From contig NMRB01000006.1 in assembly GCA_002633025.1 (NCBI GenBank), positions 53,577 through 117,576 of the forward strand: DNA of 64,000 nt, in the 5' to 3' direction. The stretch's first letter is position 1. Each line of letters opens with the position of its first letter. The DNA is from Notospermus geniculatus. Its lineage: Eukaryota > Nemertea > Pilidiophora > Heteronemertea > Lineidae. The position numbers and the translations under genes were made by a program. Shown here one piece after another: positions 1 to 12,332 of this stretch. The notes under the pieces are model-generated. The model ran no database searches. It was not told where the DNA came from and worked only from the letters and a program-made list of their open reading frames with translations.

Positions 1-951
1 TTGGTGTATATGGGCCCTTGTGACAAAAGCCAACTTCAAACATTCCTGCAGTCGTTGGTGAAGTTCTGTTGGAAAAGGAAGAGAGCTTTTAGCAGTCCTT
101 TGCTTGTAGTTTGTAGATTCTAAACAGGGCTGATCTTCGAATACTTTCCTTGAATGAGTCACTTGCTTGTTGTGACCTTGGTGATGGTTATGCTACAGAA
201 ATAGTGGTGCACTCCTGCTGATCATCTCAAGCCATCTGGCGTCCTCTTCCTGTCTCATCAACTGTTAGCTCATCATAGACTGAGAATGTTACCAATTTAT
301 GACCTGATCTAGCAAAATTCGGCACATGTCGCAACTGAGGGAAGGGTTAACGACCCTACAACACAATAGCTGAAATGTATGTCGCTGCAGGTTTACAATA
401 GTAGTGATAGTAGTTGAGTAAACTGATGGCCAGTGATGGTCATTTCCCGCCGATCACAAATTGAGGGAATCTTCCTTAGATAAACAGCACCTTTTAAAAA
501 TTTGTGACATTCTCAGTCTGCATGCATCCCTGATTGTCATTTTGTCATGATCATCCTGTCTGTCTTGTAAATCACATCCTTCCATAGCAGGGCTTTGGTC
601 TCATTCCTGTTTGTACACTTGTGTGAGTGGATGACGAGGAGCAAGGTAAAAGCCCCTGTGGTGGGAGAATGGTGTCTCGCGGTCGATCACTTCAACATGC
701 ACTTGTACATTGTTTGAAAATCTCTTCTTGCACGTGAAGTGTGAAGTCCCACGGGTGATGTTACCACATGATATGCGACCATTCACAACTCCTGATCGCA
801 AATGTTTGTTTCGCCAATTTTGAAAAAAAATCGTTTTACTGAATCCATTCTTCTTTCTGTACATAGACTTTCCCCTCTTTCCTCAGATATGGTTTCTGAT
901 AACCTCTTCAATTTCTATCTAACCCCAATGTTCTTGTATTCCCTCCCTCAG

Positions 952-1086
952 AGCTGGAGCCAGAGTGACGCTTGCAGCTCCGCCAGTCCCGGTTTTCGGG
1001 AACGATCCCGTAGCTGTGATTGGGACTGCGACGTCACGTACACACTGGCTGCCCTGCCCCAAGAATTCCTTGAATGTTGCCCACCG
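952..1086 (+). CDS. Possible linker exon of the FNBP1/CIP4-like gene
   Basis: A 135-nt segment has a good pyrimidine-rich acceptor (ccctccctcag) before it and a consensus donor (ccg|gtaagg) after it. Its length is a multiple of three, so it could be a cassette exon in the linker between F-BAR and HR1. The phase needed to join the HR1 exon gives a Cys- and Ser-rich peptide that does not look like a conserved linker, while another frame gives a more ordinary Pro/Val-rich peptide. The evidence is splice sites only; RNA reads would be decisive. Confidence 0.3.
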
Positions 1087-1931
1087 GTAAGGCCATCGAA
1101 TCTTACACAAGTTTTCCAACATTTGGTGCGGAATTTCTATTCAGCTCCAACATTTTCTCCTAGCTTCTGCCTTTTATCAGAAAAGTTTTATACCTTTTTT
1201 TTGCATTGTGAATTAGAAATCCAAGCGAAGATCATTATTAAAGTGTGGCACTTCGGTGATGTCCTTCAGAACATGATGAAAATTTCTCTAGGCCACATTT
1301 CGGGCAGACGATGACAAGTGTAAAACACGCTTTTTCGCCCCATACTTTATTAATCTCACATCTTGTCTTTGTATTTTTGTTCTCTCTGTGTGTTTCATCT
1401 TCACTGTGTCCATCAACATTCATGATGTCCGAAGGTCCATCTGTCCGTCCGTCATGTTTATGTCCTTGTGTTGTGTTTATCTGTTTTCGTAGAAATAGAA
1501 CCGACACACATCACTTGAATGAGGAAATTCTTCACTACACTGATTTCAATGTTTGATATGTGATTTAATCTTGTTGATTTGTTAAATCATGAACTTTTGT
1601 GCCTAAAGCTTGGTGTTATAGTCCCTTTAACTTTTCTACTGATTCTTTCAAAGGTTGTGGGTTCTGGTTCTGGTCATAATCAAGTACCGTACATGTAATA
1701 TGCCATCATATGGATCGTAATTCTTCAGCCCTGGAGACTGCTCTGCCACTCTAGCTGAAAAGTGATTTCAGAAAACCCTGGGTTGGAGAATGTGTCCCAT
1801 TTGAATCCGTGACTACATTGTAGTCACTAAAACTCAAAAAGCGACATTCTCCCTGTTATTTTCATCTTCTTGGTTGTTCTGCTGCCATAATGTTTTGCAA
1901 CTAAATCTTCAGCCAGGAGACAGGTGTTATA

Positions 1932-2195
1932 GACAAATCCCAAATTGACGAAAACAAGAAAGATCTGCGCACTTCTGCCGAAATGGCAAACAGAACCTCG
2001 GTCTGAAACCATCTGACACTGAATGACGTGACGCAGGAAACCCCACGACCACATGTGACGACAGTGAGTTCGATGACATTGCGTCAGAGTCGACCATTGC
2101 TGAATCATGGATTGCGTCACGTCAGCTGGTTTCAGGTCGAGGTTCTGTTTGCCATTTCGGCGGAAGTGCACAGATCTGGGAATTTGGGATTTGTC
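1932..2195. repeat. Foldback (MITE-like) inverted repeat
   Basis: Arms 1932-2034 and 2113-2195 are imperfect reverse complements. The left arm runs from GACAAATCCCAAATT to a TGACGTGACGCA motif and the right arm mirrors it, ending in AATTTGGGATTTGTC. There is no open frame of interest. It lies in an intron of the FNBP1-like gene. Confidence 0.75.
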
Positions 2196-2700
2196 TATTC
2201 CGCTTCATTTACTATTTCCCCCCTTTCGGTGTTGTGACCCTTTTATCATTCCTTATTCTTAACTATTTCCCCTTTTGGCGTGGCAGGGAAGTATTAGTTG
2301 AGGTGGTCTTAGGAGAGTGCAGGCAGAGGTCTTACAGCCTCGTAAAGGTCCCCAAAAGATGGTCCTTCAAAAAATCAAGACCTAGGTTTCAGCACACGTT
2401 AAAAAAATTGCAGGCAGAGCTCTAATAATGTACCGGTATTCAGATAGACTGTAGTACATCTTACACTGCCGGTACCCTAAACATCGGTGAACGTAACTAC
2501 TTCCTGAATTGAATACAGTTTGGTTTTAAAATAGATTTCAAAATTCAAGTGCAGATTCTTTGGAGTTTCATTGGCTATTGGAACATTCCCATTCTCAGGA
2601 AGAAGGGTTCAAAACCTGTTATTATTTCATGCTCTCATGAAGAAGGGAAGACAGATCACCTGCTGACCCTGTTTTAACTCCTCCTTGGTCTGTTTTTCAG

Positions 2701-5103
2701 GGTGAAGACACGAAGGATGACTACAGCCATCTTCCACCGAATCAACAGAAGAAGAAACTGAATTCAAAGATCGATCAAATCCGCCAGACTCTCGCCAGAG
2801 AAACTGCTGAAAAGTAAGTCAGTGTCTCCATAGATGACACTAGTCTCTTCTTATCCTGAGGATGAGGCACTCGGCAATCAGGGCTCGAAGAGAGCCCTGA
2901 TGGCCGAGTGGTTATCACGTCCACTAAGCACGCGTGAATCAAGCCTCGGCCACACGGGATATCATCCCGGGCTCTTCACGTCCTTGCATGGGACAGTAAA
3001 CCCTGGTGCCTTGTGCCTATGCAAGGGCAAGTAAAAGACCCCATCCAAGTGAGGAACATGAGTAGCTTGAGAAGGCCTAGCTCTCCCATACTTACCAGGG
3101 CAAATAGTGCTATGGCTTCAGCCCTGATGGAAACATACAAATATAAATGCTGAGGCCCTTTTCTGATGCTATTCCTGTTTTCCAGGGATGCTCTTGTCAA
3201 GATGAAGGAGGTATACGGAAATAATCCTAACTTTGGTGACGCCACAACCACCGAGGCAAAACTTGAGGAGTGCAATCAAAAAATGGCATCGATCAAGGCA
3301 GAGTTGAAAAAATATGAAGATTATTTGGCAGAAGCTGAAGGAAAAGTACCGGCTAAGAATGGCGGGAATAGTGTGAATCGAGGGAGTTACTCTGGGGACT
3401 CGACGATGTCAAGTAGCACGTCGGATCTTAGCGTGCAGTCAGGACAGCCAAATGATCAAAAGTTGTAAGTGTCCCAATTTACTGGAAATCTACTCCATTT
3501 CTCTGAACAAGGCCTAGCGATGATGCTTGCCATGGCGTAATACTAGTCACAGCATGAATCATAATGTTGCAGTTTGGGTTTATAATCTGATCCACTCTAT
3601 CCTGAAATCTTCCAGTAGAACTCAGATGAGCTGCTCATTCAGTGCTACAATCTGAACGTTTCAGACCGGTACCCATTTATACATGGTTGCCACAGCAATC
3701 ACAACAACACATTTAATGACTTTTAATGCCTTTTTAATGCCACGTCTAGGCGTAAATTAATGCCAATTCACAACATCTTCGGGCTTCATATTCATTCGTT
3801 TTATATGTAATTTTCAGCAGCGATAAATATCAGACAGTCTAAAAAATGGCACTAAGTCAACCAACCTGCTCAGGGATGCATGATTGCCCTGCAGTGCAAT
3901 CAATGCTCTGTCACCCAATCACTAATTGGCTTGGTCTAGAAGTGATTAGGCCTAAGGGCCTAACAGCGCGCTTGAGCAATGCTGTTTTGACACAACACCT
4001 ACTAGGCTGTAGGCCTAATTTAAGACCTTTTTAATGCCTCTGTTTGCTTTGCAGTAAAAATAATGCCTTTTTAATGCCTTTAAAAAAGACAGAATGGAGA
4101 TAATGACTTTTAATGCTTTTTAATGCCCTGTGGCAACCATGTTATACACCTGGGTGGAGAGAGGCAAGGGAGGCAAAGAGACCTGCTCTCAGCAGAATGT
4201 GACATTGACAGTGGGATTTGAACCAGTGACCTCATGGCCACTTGCTACAGACCTAAGCCACTAGATCGCCGCGACTCTTTTACCGCGGCCCCATCATGAT
4301 TATGTAGACTTTAGATATGTGTTTCTCTTCTGCAGTGATGCACAGTCAACGGGTCACGGCTCAGATCACGGATCAGGAACAGATAACGTGGACCATGCAG
4401 GAGCTCAAGGTCACCCCCAGTTTGTCGAACAAGATTCATTCACTGATGAAACAGAAGATTTCTCAATTGCACCACGATGTGTCGCCTTGTTTGAATTTGT
4501 AGGTGAGTGAAATCTGTTCGTGATGCAGTTGTGGGATGATGGCAAAGCTATTATCCCACTGAACAGGGATGTAGAGAAACGGCTGTCTGTCAGTCTGTCC
4601 ATCCATCTGGTTGTCCTTCAAAATCTCTTCCGGCATATAACTTTGCAACGAAGGTAGATTTTGGGTCAGTAATTTCAGGGAAGGAGTGTGAGCAGTCAAA
4701 GGTGTGTTGCGTACCCGTGATACGACCTTTGACCTTGACCTGTGGCCTTTGACTCGAAATCCCTTCTGGCTTGTAACATTTCAATGAAGGCAGCTTTTGT
4801 TTGGTGAGATTTGCACGTGTTTTTGCATTACTCTTATTCTGTTTTTAGCCAGGACTGGAGATGGCACCAAAAGAATGTCACTTGATTTTCTGCATTTTTG
4901 GAGCAACATTAACATTTGAATAATCCGATGTCCTCTATTTCCCAGGTGAATCCGAAGGAACAATCACGATGTCTGCAGACGAAGAGTTATACCTTATAGA
5001 GAGGGATGAGGAGGGAAGCGGATGGACCCGCGTGCAGAAAGTGACACCTGATGGCGAGGAGGGATACGTGCCGACGTCTTATCTCAATCTTAATGTAACT
5101 TAG
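2701..5103 (+). CDS. FNBP1-like: CIP4/Toca/FNBP1-like adaptor, C-terminal half (HR1 + SH3)
   Basis: Proteins of this family bind curved membrane with an F-BAR domain, Cdc42 with HR1, and N-WASP/dynamin with SH3, linking endocytosis to actin. Four exons join in one frame: 2701-2813, 3186-3464, 4336-4502 and 4946-5103 (TAG at 5101). All have GT-AG borders and compatible phases (2, 2, 1). Exons 1-2 encode the HR1 antiparallel coiled coil (LPPNQQKKKLNSKIDQI, then MKEVYGNNPNFGD and a Lys/Glu-rich helix). Next comes a Ser/Gly-rich linker. The last two exons encode SH3: ALFEF, then GEGSGW-like residues (EEGSGWTRV) and the closing GYVPTSYL. The order and spacing match vertebrate FNBP1, FNBP1L and TRIP10, and I cannot say which paralogue it pre-dates. 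The F-BAR part is outside the window. Confidence 0.93.
2895..3130 (+). repeat. tRNA-derived SINE in intron
   Basis: The segment begins with a box A-like sequence (GATGGCCGAGTGGTTATCACG), as in Ser/Leu tRNAs. A tRNA-unrelated body follows, with the phrase AGTAAAAGACCCCATCC seen in many invertebrate SINEs. A box B-like word is degenerate (GGGATATCATCCCGG). It lies between the two HR1 exons and is not expected to act as a tRNA. Confidence 0.5.
3580..4275 (-). repeat. tRNA-derived SINE on the minus strand, split by a MITE
   Basis: Read on the minus strand, the head (4275 to about 4200) carries a box B-like GGTTCAAATCC. The body continues to 4143 (CAGGTGTATA), is interrupted by the 3681-4142 inverted-repeat element, then resumes at 3680 and runs to about 3580. 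The body has GATTGTAGCACTGAATGAGC, nearly the same as in the SINE at 10780-10990, so the two are one family. Confidence 0.7.
3681..4142. mobile_element. MITE inserted in a SINE (TIR ACATGGTTGCCACAG, 3-bp TAT duplication)
   Basis: The ends are perfect reverse complements (ACATGGTTGCCACAG and CTGTGGCAACCATGT). TAT lies on both sides (3678-3680 and 4143-4145). Removing the 462-bp insert and one TAT restores the uninterrupted SINE. The interior is rich in TTTTAATGCC words. It has no coding capacity, so it is a non-autonomous DNA element. Confidence 0.85.
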
Positions 5104-7165
5104 GGAGATATAGGGGGCTCCACCAGGCGGTTTCGAGGTGGTGTGTTAGTTATGTTTGGGTGATGGATTCAGCATTTATGATGACAATTAGCGATGGATT
5201 TGTGACGTCACATGGTGACAACTTATGACGTCATTAGAATGTGTGACGTCATTTTGTGAATTGGTCATTAACTTATGATGAAATGATGACATTGCACTAC
5301 ATGACGTCACCAGCAATGAAGTGACGTCATCACATGAGCATTGTTGTAAACAATCAGGGAACCAAGAAGATTGGCCAAGTTATAGCTTGATAACCTCCGA
5401 GACCACCTGGTGGACCTTACTGACATCTAGTTCATGATTATTGTCAAAAGGTGGCTTCACCAGGTGCTGATTGTACTAAACTCAGTAGACTTTACAGTAT
5501 ACAATAGGAATGCTATTTTTATGAAATCAACATGGAGAGAGGTGTAATGTACAAGAGGTTGCAAGTCATTCCACCCCATTAGAAAGATCTGTTTATTACG
5601 CTTTATTTGTGAAGATTTTTTGATTCAGTTCTCAGCTTATATCACTCTGGTTGATAGTTCAATTGGACGGATACCATTTCTGAGTTCTGTTGTAATCTGG
5701 TGTGGAATAACTTGACCTCACATGTACGTGGCTCCCCCTATATCTTTATGGAGGAAGTATGACATAAATACAACACGTTGAGAACTGTTGTCCACCTCTG
5801 TATTTCTTTATGGCGTGTCCCAGAAAAAGGGTTCTCAGTGGTGTTGTTCAGGGTGCCTTTCCTATCCGATAGGCTATTTTGGCTGTTGCCTTCTATCAAA
5901 GTGCCACTGTATGCATTAGGTTTTCTATCATGTGGCGGCCGACGTAACCTTTGACCTTCAGGCAACCTCGTTCATAGGTTTACAGATGCAGTCAGTGTAC
6001 ACCATATACCACAGCGTTAATTACTGGCGGTGAGGTTGATCATGATCAGTGTATCCGGACGTTTCAATGCATGCTTGACAAGACTGTTCAAGATCTAAGT
6101 TACCTATTAGGCATTGAGACTGTTGCCACCATAAAAGAAAGAATGAGTTGAAGCATGGTACATTACTTGATGAAGGGTTAGTCATGTCGTGCTATAACAG
6201 CGTGTTGAACTTTTCAAGTGATGAAAAGGATGGCGGCCATTTTTCAGCTAAGGTTCCGATATAGTATCAGTCCAGCCTAGGTGTTACCATTGGCTATGTA
6301 TGGGTTGGACATGTCACCAATCTTATCATGTTGGTTCCAGATCCTGCCACCAGGGGAGGGGTACTGAGGCATACCTCAATGCATACAGTGGCACTTTAAA
6401 TCCAATGAAAAATCAAGATAGCTACATGTAATTCATGTTTTCGACAATCCAAGTGTGTCATTTTTTGGGACGCCCTGTGTAGGAGTCGACTTGGTGTTTG
6501 CTCATGTTTTATTCAGTGGTGTACATAAACTTTTCCAGATTTTTACCCAAAATAACTGAGTGTTTGTGACTATCCATTGTCTTCTCAACGTTGGTTGTAA
6601 AGACACCGTGTAATATACAAGAGTGCCCAGAATTGGTGTCGTCGGATTGTATGGTACCTGTTGATGCTAGAATGTACAGAAGGTTCAGTCCAACTTGATC
6701 AAAGATTATGTGAATTGTAGTGCCTCATGCCAGTTTGACTGCGGTCAAGTTATTTGAAGCCATTTAGACATAGTGACTTAGTAAGTGTAAAGTGTGTAAC
6801 GATAGGTAACACGAGTCCAGAAGAGGTCAAGACAGAAAGGATTTTTCTCCATTTTGTATTTTCTTGTCGACCGTTATTTCAAACTAAACTTATTTAACGT
6901 ATTGCATGGTTGCCATGCAATATCCGTGGCTGTTTCTATGTATGGTGACATGTTGCCACGACAACAGTTGTAGTCACCGTGGCATTGTGATTTACAGATT
7001 TTTATTGAAGACTTTGTGTACAGTAATGATGGCTAGTGTTTGTAATATTCTTAGCCGGCTTGGTTATAATCAGTTTAGTAATATCTAGGTGTATATGAGA
7101 AGATGGCAAGTAACATTTGTGTCGCAGATCCCAGAACCTCCACAAAAAAATAAAACGTGGGGAAC
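5104..7165 (+). other. 3' UTR and downstream of the FNBP1-like gene
   Basis: Non-coding sequence after the stop. It includes TGACGTCA-like words repeated at about 5200-5340. A candidate polyadenylation signal (AATAAA) lies near 7149. The 3' end is not proven; a 2-kb 3' UTR would be normal for this gene family in animals. Confidence 0.5.
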
Positions 7166-8857
7166 TTTAGGATGTTTATCAGTTGCTCTTCTCAAAAATC
7201 TTATAATCATGCAATGTTAGATAGTGTAGATAACATTTTATAGATGGATGATTGGGTTACCATGGTTACTATAACGTATGAATGTGACAACAGCCATGAT
7301 GTCATAGTGGACTAGTTCTATGACGTGGGGCATTGAAAGTCCGTTTTTATGTTCTTAACCGTTTGAGGTTATATCAGAGACGTAAAAGTTATTCGATTGA
7401 GGCCCCTTTTCTGATGAAGTGTTGTAAATAGTCTGATTCTGATTCTATAAAATATGTAGAATGAAGTTGCTGATGATTGGCTTACATGGTGCAGATATTC
7501 TTGCTTATATTTTAATTCGAGATGCGTATAGTTAAACTTGGAGAGAGTGCGGTTCAGATTTTGTATTTGAACTCAATGTAATTTTTGCCTTTGATGAAAA
7601 TGTAGGTCTTACTCATCCTCAGTAGGCTGACCAGTTAAAGGGAGTTAGTCATGGCAGTCAAAAATGACAAAGAATAATTTTGTGTCCCGTGAAATTCACA
7701 GTTTAAAAACTACAAATTTCGAATTTTAGCAGATTGCATCCCTATTGAAGCCTAGATTTGCAGTTGACCGTGTTCTAAATGGTATTCGAAGGCAGCAAAG
7801 CCACTGTAGTTGTGCAAACATTAGTAGGAAATTCATTCCCAATGTAAGTACTGTAATGGATTCAAGATGGCGGCGTTCGATTCTCTATTCAGACACCTTG
7901 ACTGGCCTGACCAGTTCGCTTTAAGTTCTCACCGTAGTTTTGATCTCTGATTACTGTTCTCTGCTTTAGGGCTGAACCTGCCGTTTTTTGGTCAGCCAGT
8001 CTCACACCGGACCATCCCACCTACCAGTTGAGATCAAGTATGAGGAGTAGTGTATATTTAGGATCAAAATGAGAGGTACATTTTCAGATCAAACGAAGGG
8101 GGACATTTTCAGTTGTCCTTTACTTATCATCCTAATCCATGTTTCATTTTCCCATTTATGCTTTTGTGATCGCAGTGTTTGTTCGTAGAACGTCGGATAA
8201 TGAGTGTGTATCCACGGCTATTTTGTTATTGTTTTTCAGATTCTTTTCACTGGAAGGGTGGAATTATATCTGACTATTTGTTTTTTTTGTAAACTTCTTG
8301 AGAAAAGGATATGAGGGTGACAGTTTCTGAAGGAAGGAGTAATACAGGGTGATCGAACTCCCAGGATGCTTCAGTATCGAATTTTAACAGCAGGTGCAAA
8401 TCAAGGGGGCACATGTGGCCATGCCCCCTTTGGGCCAACAAATCTGCAAAATAATTGAAATTCACGCAGATTTCAATGTTTAGTAGCACAGGGTGCCCCT
8501 CTTTTCCCAAATTCTGGATCTGCCCCTGATCAGTGCGGTGTTTCGTGGAATGGCAGTTCAGCCATCATGTCATGATATTTGTCTATAAAATGTCGCAGTT
8601 TTACACAAAATTTGTCAAGGTTACCAAGTCGTTAGTTATGGAACCGATTTCCCTTCAATCATTCAAATTGTTTGTGAAGTGAAAAGAATAAGATGAACCT
8701 AGCATTTATTGCTCCTAGTCAGCAGCATTAGCAGTGCAGAAACTTGGTTACCATGGTTACCGGTACGTTTCCATGTGTTGAAGCTATGAAGCTATGCGAG
8801 TGTCTTCAGTCATGATACACTTGGCCATTATTTCAAAGAACAGTGTTCTTGACCTAC
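7166..8857. other. Intergenic DNA, no gene seen
   Basis: I find no plausible exon, RNA gene or clear mobile element. Open frames are short and have no recognisable content. Confidence 0.5.
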
Positions 8858-9112
8858 CTATAGGGAGCGTTCAGGTGACGTCATTGCATCATGTGATCAG
8901 TCTCTATAAGCCATATTGGACAGCAAATGACGTCGTCGACCCACCTGGTGCACTTTGTCGTCGGCGCATTAACTGGAGTGTGCGTGACTTCAACCATTAC
9001 GTGCGATCTACATGTACATATGGCACATATGGCACACTTTGTCGTCGACGTCAGCATGGTGGACCGGTCAAAAGTGACGTCACAATGAGGCACTGCACGC
9101 TGTCTATAGCAT
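8858..9112. repeat. Imperfect foldback with TGACGTCA motifs
   Basis: The ends CTATAGGGAGCGTTCAG and its diverged reverse complement (CTGCACGCTGTCTATAG) enclose two matching GTCGTCG/CGACG cores. Both arms carry a TGACGTCA word next to the end. The arms are diverged, so this is an old copy. Confidence 0.5.
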
Positions 9113-9200
9113 TTTGATGTTTCCAGCATCAATGTTTGGGAATTTATTTTTTGTACACCAAAGCTGTGGGAACAGTTATTTCCTAATACAGGATATTCCT

Positions 9201-9410
9201 CTAAAAGAGTGCAGCACCTGACGGGACAGCGTCCAAGACGTCCCGCACGTCATTCATGATGTTTTGAGGTGAGACGAAAAAAAATCAGATTGTTTCACGA
9301 CGTCATGATCGCTGAAACAACCGGATTTTTTTTCGAGTCACGTCACGCGCTCAGAAATGATGTGCGGGACGTCATGACGCTGCCCCGTCAGGTGCTGCGC
9401 TCTTTTGGAG
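9201..9410. repeat. Foldback (MITE-like) inverted repeat
   Basis: The left arm AAAAGAGTGCAGCACCTGACG is mirrored by CGTCAGGTGCTGCGCTCTTTT near 9384-9408. The arms continue inward through GACGTCCCGCAC and its mirror. It is about 210 bp and non-coding. Confidence 0.8.
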
Positions 9411-9884
9411 TGATAGAGTCTATTCATAACTTTATCGTGTTCACCACACGAATATATCTGATAATATAAGGATTTTTTTCTATGATGGTATTTCATGTTA
9501 TGATCGGAGCTTCCCACCAGAAATTAGTACAATCATTCATTCATTTGCATAATTTTTTATAAGGGGAGCAGGTAATTCTTAAAGTACCAGCATGCTCATG
9601 TAGTTACAGTAAATTTTAAAGGCAGGGAGCTTGTTTTTCAATATGTTTGAGAATAATAGCAGTTGACCTTCACTCGTAGCATACACAAGTCAGGTTTGTG
9701 ATGATGGTTTGCAAGATAGGTCCCATTCAAAGGTAAGTCATTGAATCAGTGCATGCATAGTCCATTTACAAGATGTTGGTACCTGCCTCTTTGGGGCCGA
9801 AGCATTGAGAAGATAGTCTTGGGTAGTCCATGCAGATGCCAGTGCTGCCTTCCATTCCAGTGGAAGAAGCACTAAGTCTATCTG

Positions 9885-10272
9885 ACAGATTGTGAGGCCA
9901 CCAAGTATCTGACAGATTGTGAGGAGCCAAGTATCTGTCAGATTGTGAGGAGCCAAGTATCTGTCAGAGTGTGAGGAGCCAAGTATCTGTCAGATTGTGA
10001 GGCCCCAAGTATCTGTCAGAGCCCAAGTATCTATCAGATTGTGAGGAGCCCAAGTCAAGTATCTGTCAGATTGTGGGGTCTGCAAGTATCTGACAGAGCT
10101 CAAGTATCTGTCAGATTGTGAGGAGCCCAAGTATCTGTCAGATTGTGGGGTCTCCGAGTATCTGACGGATTGTGATCTCCTAGTATCTGTCAGATTGTGA
10201 GGAGCTAGTGTGAGCAAGTACAATGTATCGTTCAGATTGTGGGTCTCCAAGTATCTCTTAGATTGTGGGGAC
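9885..10272. repeat. Minisatellite, about 26-bp unit
   Basis: Tandem copies of AAGTATCTGTCAGATTGTGA are joined by short GGAGCC-like linkers, with deletions and point changes between units. About a dozen copies are visible. The minus-strand open frame across it is a by-product of the repeat. Confidence 0.9.
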
Positions 10273-10779
10273 CCTAGTGTTCATAAATGAACTAAGATGG
10301 AGAACAATTATCTTGTCTAAAATTTTCATCTGTCCATCGTCCTGAGAGAGGACACTCTTTGTAAATTGTGTATTCTGTTACGTTTTATACGTGTAGTTTT
10401 ATGCAAATGCTTGCTTTTGGTGCCAGAGTAGGTAGGCCTAGTTGATTTCTTGTCCATGGTACATGTAGGCAAGTCCGTGAGCAGATCAGTTGAAACAAGT
10501 CAGAATTTCCATGGAAAATATTTTAGATGTTGGAAACTCCCAAAGGTGAAGTCTCCTGCATTGTGTGTGCAACAAACCAAAGGCCCTGTTCATATGAATT
10601 ATTCAGTGTGTGCCCTTGTTCCTGTGCTTGGAACTCATTTCTGTTGGACTGGCTGATCCACTAGGTGGAGCCATGGACCTCCATGGTAGCGCTGAGTGGG
10701 TACCAGTTAACTCATGGCCAACACGAGGTTTATGGAGTCGTGTCTCCGATCTTGTAGGCCTACTTTTGGGGTCAAACAC

Positions 10780-10990
10780 CAAACAGGTGCAGAAGCCGTG
10801 TTCTGACCTTGTGATCAAGAGGTCCCTGGTTCAAATCCCACTGTTGGTGTGAGACTCTGGGCAGGTCTCTTGACTTTGCCTCACTCCAACCAGGTGTATG
10901 GGTACTGGTCTGAACTGCTGAGATTGTAGCGCTGAATGAGCAGCTCATCTTAGTTCAGGATAGACTGGGGTTAAATGAAGTCGGATGACA
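10780..10990 (+). repeat. tRNA-derived SINE
   Basis: It carries a box B-like GGTTCAAATCC, then CAGGTCTCTTGACTTTGCC, CCAGGTGTATGGGTACTGGT and GATTGTAGCGCTGAATGAGC. The same body appears, reversed and interrupted, at 3580-4275. Confidence 0.65.
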
Positions 10991-11380
10991 CCTCTACCGT
11001 AGTTGATATCTGAATATACCTGTGACTCCAAACTTTTAACAGTCGTATTCACCCTCTACTTTCCCCCAGAGTTTGTCAGAAGTAAGCCCTCGACCACTAC
11101 GGAGAGAGCGTCGTGGGGACAGGTTGGAGAGGCTGGAAGATACAGGGCTTTCTTTCTGTAGGCCTACATAAACAAGGAAGTTGCATAAAATGTTTAGTTT
11201 TGATCCTAGGTATGGATGATTTGTAAATAGAAACTGATTGATTGTGATATGAATTAATTGAGAGATAAATAATAGGATTTGTTTTGAAATGATGTTCAAC
11301 CTGAAACACCAGTTTACTCTGAACGTGAGGTCATGTCCCAGACCCCAGCCAGTGTTCATCTTCAATGAATCGATGGCCTT

Positions 11381-11512
11381 AGGCCGAGTTTGTGTAGAGG
11401 TACATGTATACGGGCACACTGGCGAACAGTGGCCTAAAAAAGGGTTCATGACCATGAAACCTTTGTTCACCAGCGTGTCCGTATACCGTACACCTCTATG
11501 TAAACTCAGCCT
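11381..11512. repeat. Foldback inverted repeat
   Basis: The left arm (AGGCCGAGTTTGTGTAGAGG onward) and right arm (ending CTCTATGTAAACTCAGCCT) pair over about 48 bp, with a loop around 11430-11460. A second, short palindrome of about 50 bp (AGCCGCTCCACTAA and mirror) lies just beyond, at 11531-11580. Confidence 0.75.
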
Positions 11513-12039
11513 CACACTGGTCCCCTGTCCTCGAGCCGCTCCACTAATACGTGTTAGTGGAGCGGCTCCAAGCAGAGGACCAGTCTACGGATACCCTGTG
11601 AAGTGGGAGTGCGGTTGATACTGGTAATACCTTCTGTGTACGTTCCAGCCTACTTGGGAGTACAGGATACCACCGTTACTTCAGTTGGCAGTGTTCCCAC
11701 TGATCGAGAGTGGCCGTTTCCATGGCCAGAATGACGCAGTCAAGATTTGGGGTGATTTGAAGTGCATACTTCTGAACATCGACCCTCATAAATAGGTTTC
11801 CTTTCTTGATGTAGTTTTGAACTAGAGATGGGTATTGCAGGGCTTGGTGTCCTGGCTAGCCCTCATGTCCTCGGGGGTAGGCCTACGTGACCTCCCCTTA
11901 ATAAAAGATGAAGCTTTCTTTCGTTGTACAAAGGAAGTCTTGCTTATCAAAATGATTCAATTATAATTTAATGATATATATTAAATAAGACTTTTTCTTT
12001 TCTCTTTTTCTATAAATCTTACGATTCGTGATCTCTGGA

Positions 12040-12332
12040 TCAGCGACTGATGCCGATCATCGCAGGCAAGACGGAACTGCAGTCGTGTCACGCCGTATCA
12101 TCTTGGCTACCAAGGGTTGTGACATCGCTCCGCCCTCCGACTATGCGCCGTATCGGCGACTGATTTCTTCCGCGCGGTCGACTCACACGCAAAGTGGTCC
12201 GGAAAAGTCCATCCTGAGAACATCAGGCGTTCTTAGTGCTCGGGGATCCCTTCGTCACCGCACACGTTTTTGTGCGGTGACGAAGGAAGCGCCAGCAGTA
12301 AGAACCCCTGATGTTCTCAGGATGGAGAAGTA
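12040..12332. repeat. Foldback unit related to the 15.5-16.5 kb inverted repeats
   Basis: The right part (12216-12332) is a near-perfect hairpin, from TCCATCCTGAGAACATCAGG to its mirror, with a GTGCGGTGACGAAGG core. The left part shares CGCCGTATCGGCGACTGATT and a CACACGCAAAGTGG phrase with the repeats at 15.6 and 16.1 kb, so they are one family. Confidence 0.7.

Larger units (their letters stand above)
1..2700 (+). other. Intronic sequence of the FNBP1/CIP4-like gene, 5' end outside the window
   Basis: This stretch lies upstream of the first certain exon (2701). It holds one weak exon candidate (952-1086) and one foldback (1932-2195), listed separately. I see no F-BAR coding exon here, so the N-terminal part of the adaptor must lie to the left of the window. 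The longer open frames on both strands have no recognisable content. Confidence 0.6.

Noticed and set aside
802-1314. 170-codon + frame around the candidate linker exon
   Set aside because: Only the 135 nt with splice sites could be coding; the rest is intron-like and T-rich.
9738-10250. Two minus-strand frames with LTDTW/SDRYL repeats
   Set aside because: They are the 26-bp minisatellite read in frame; the unit length changes between copies and breaks the frame.
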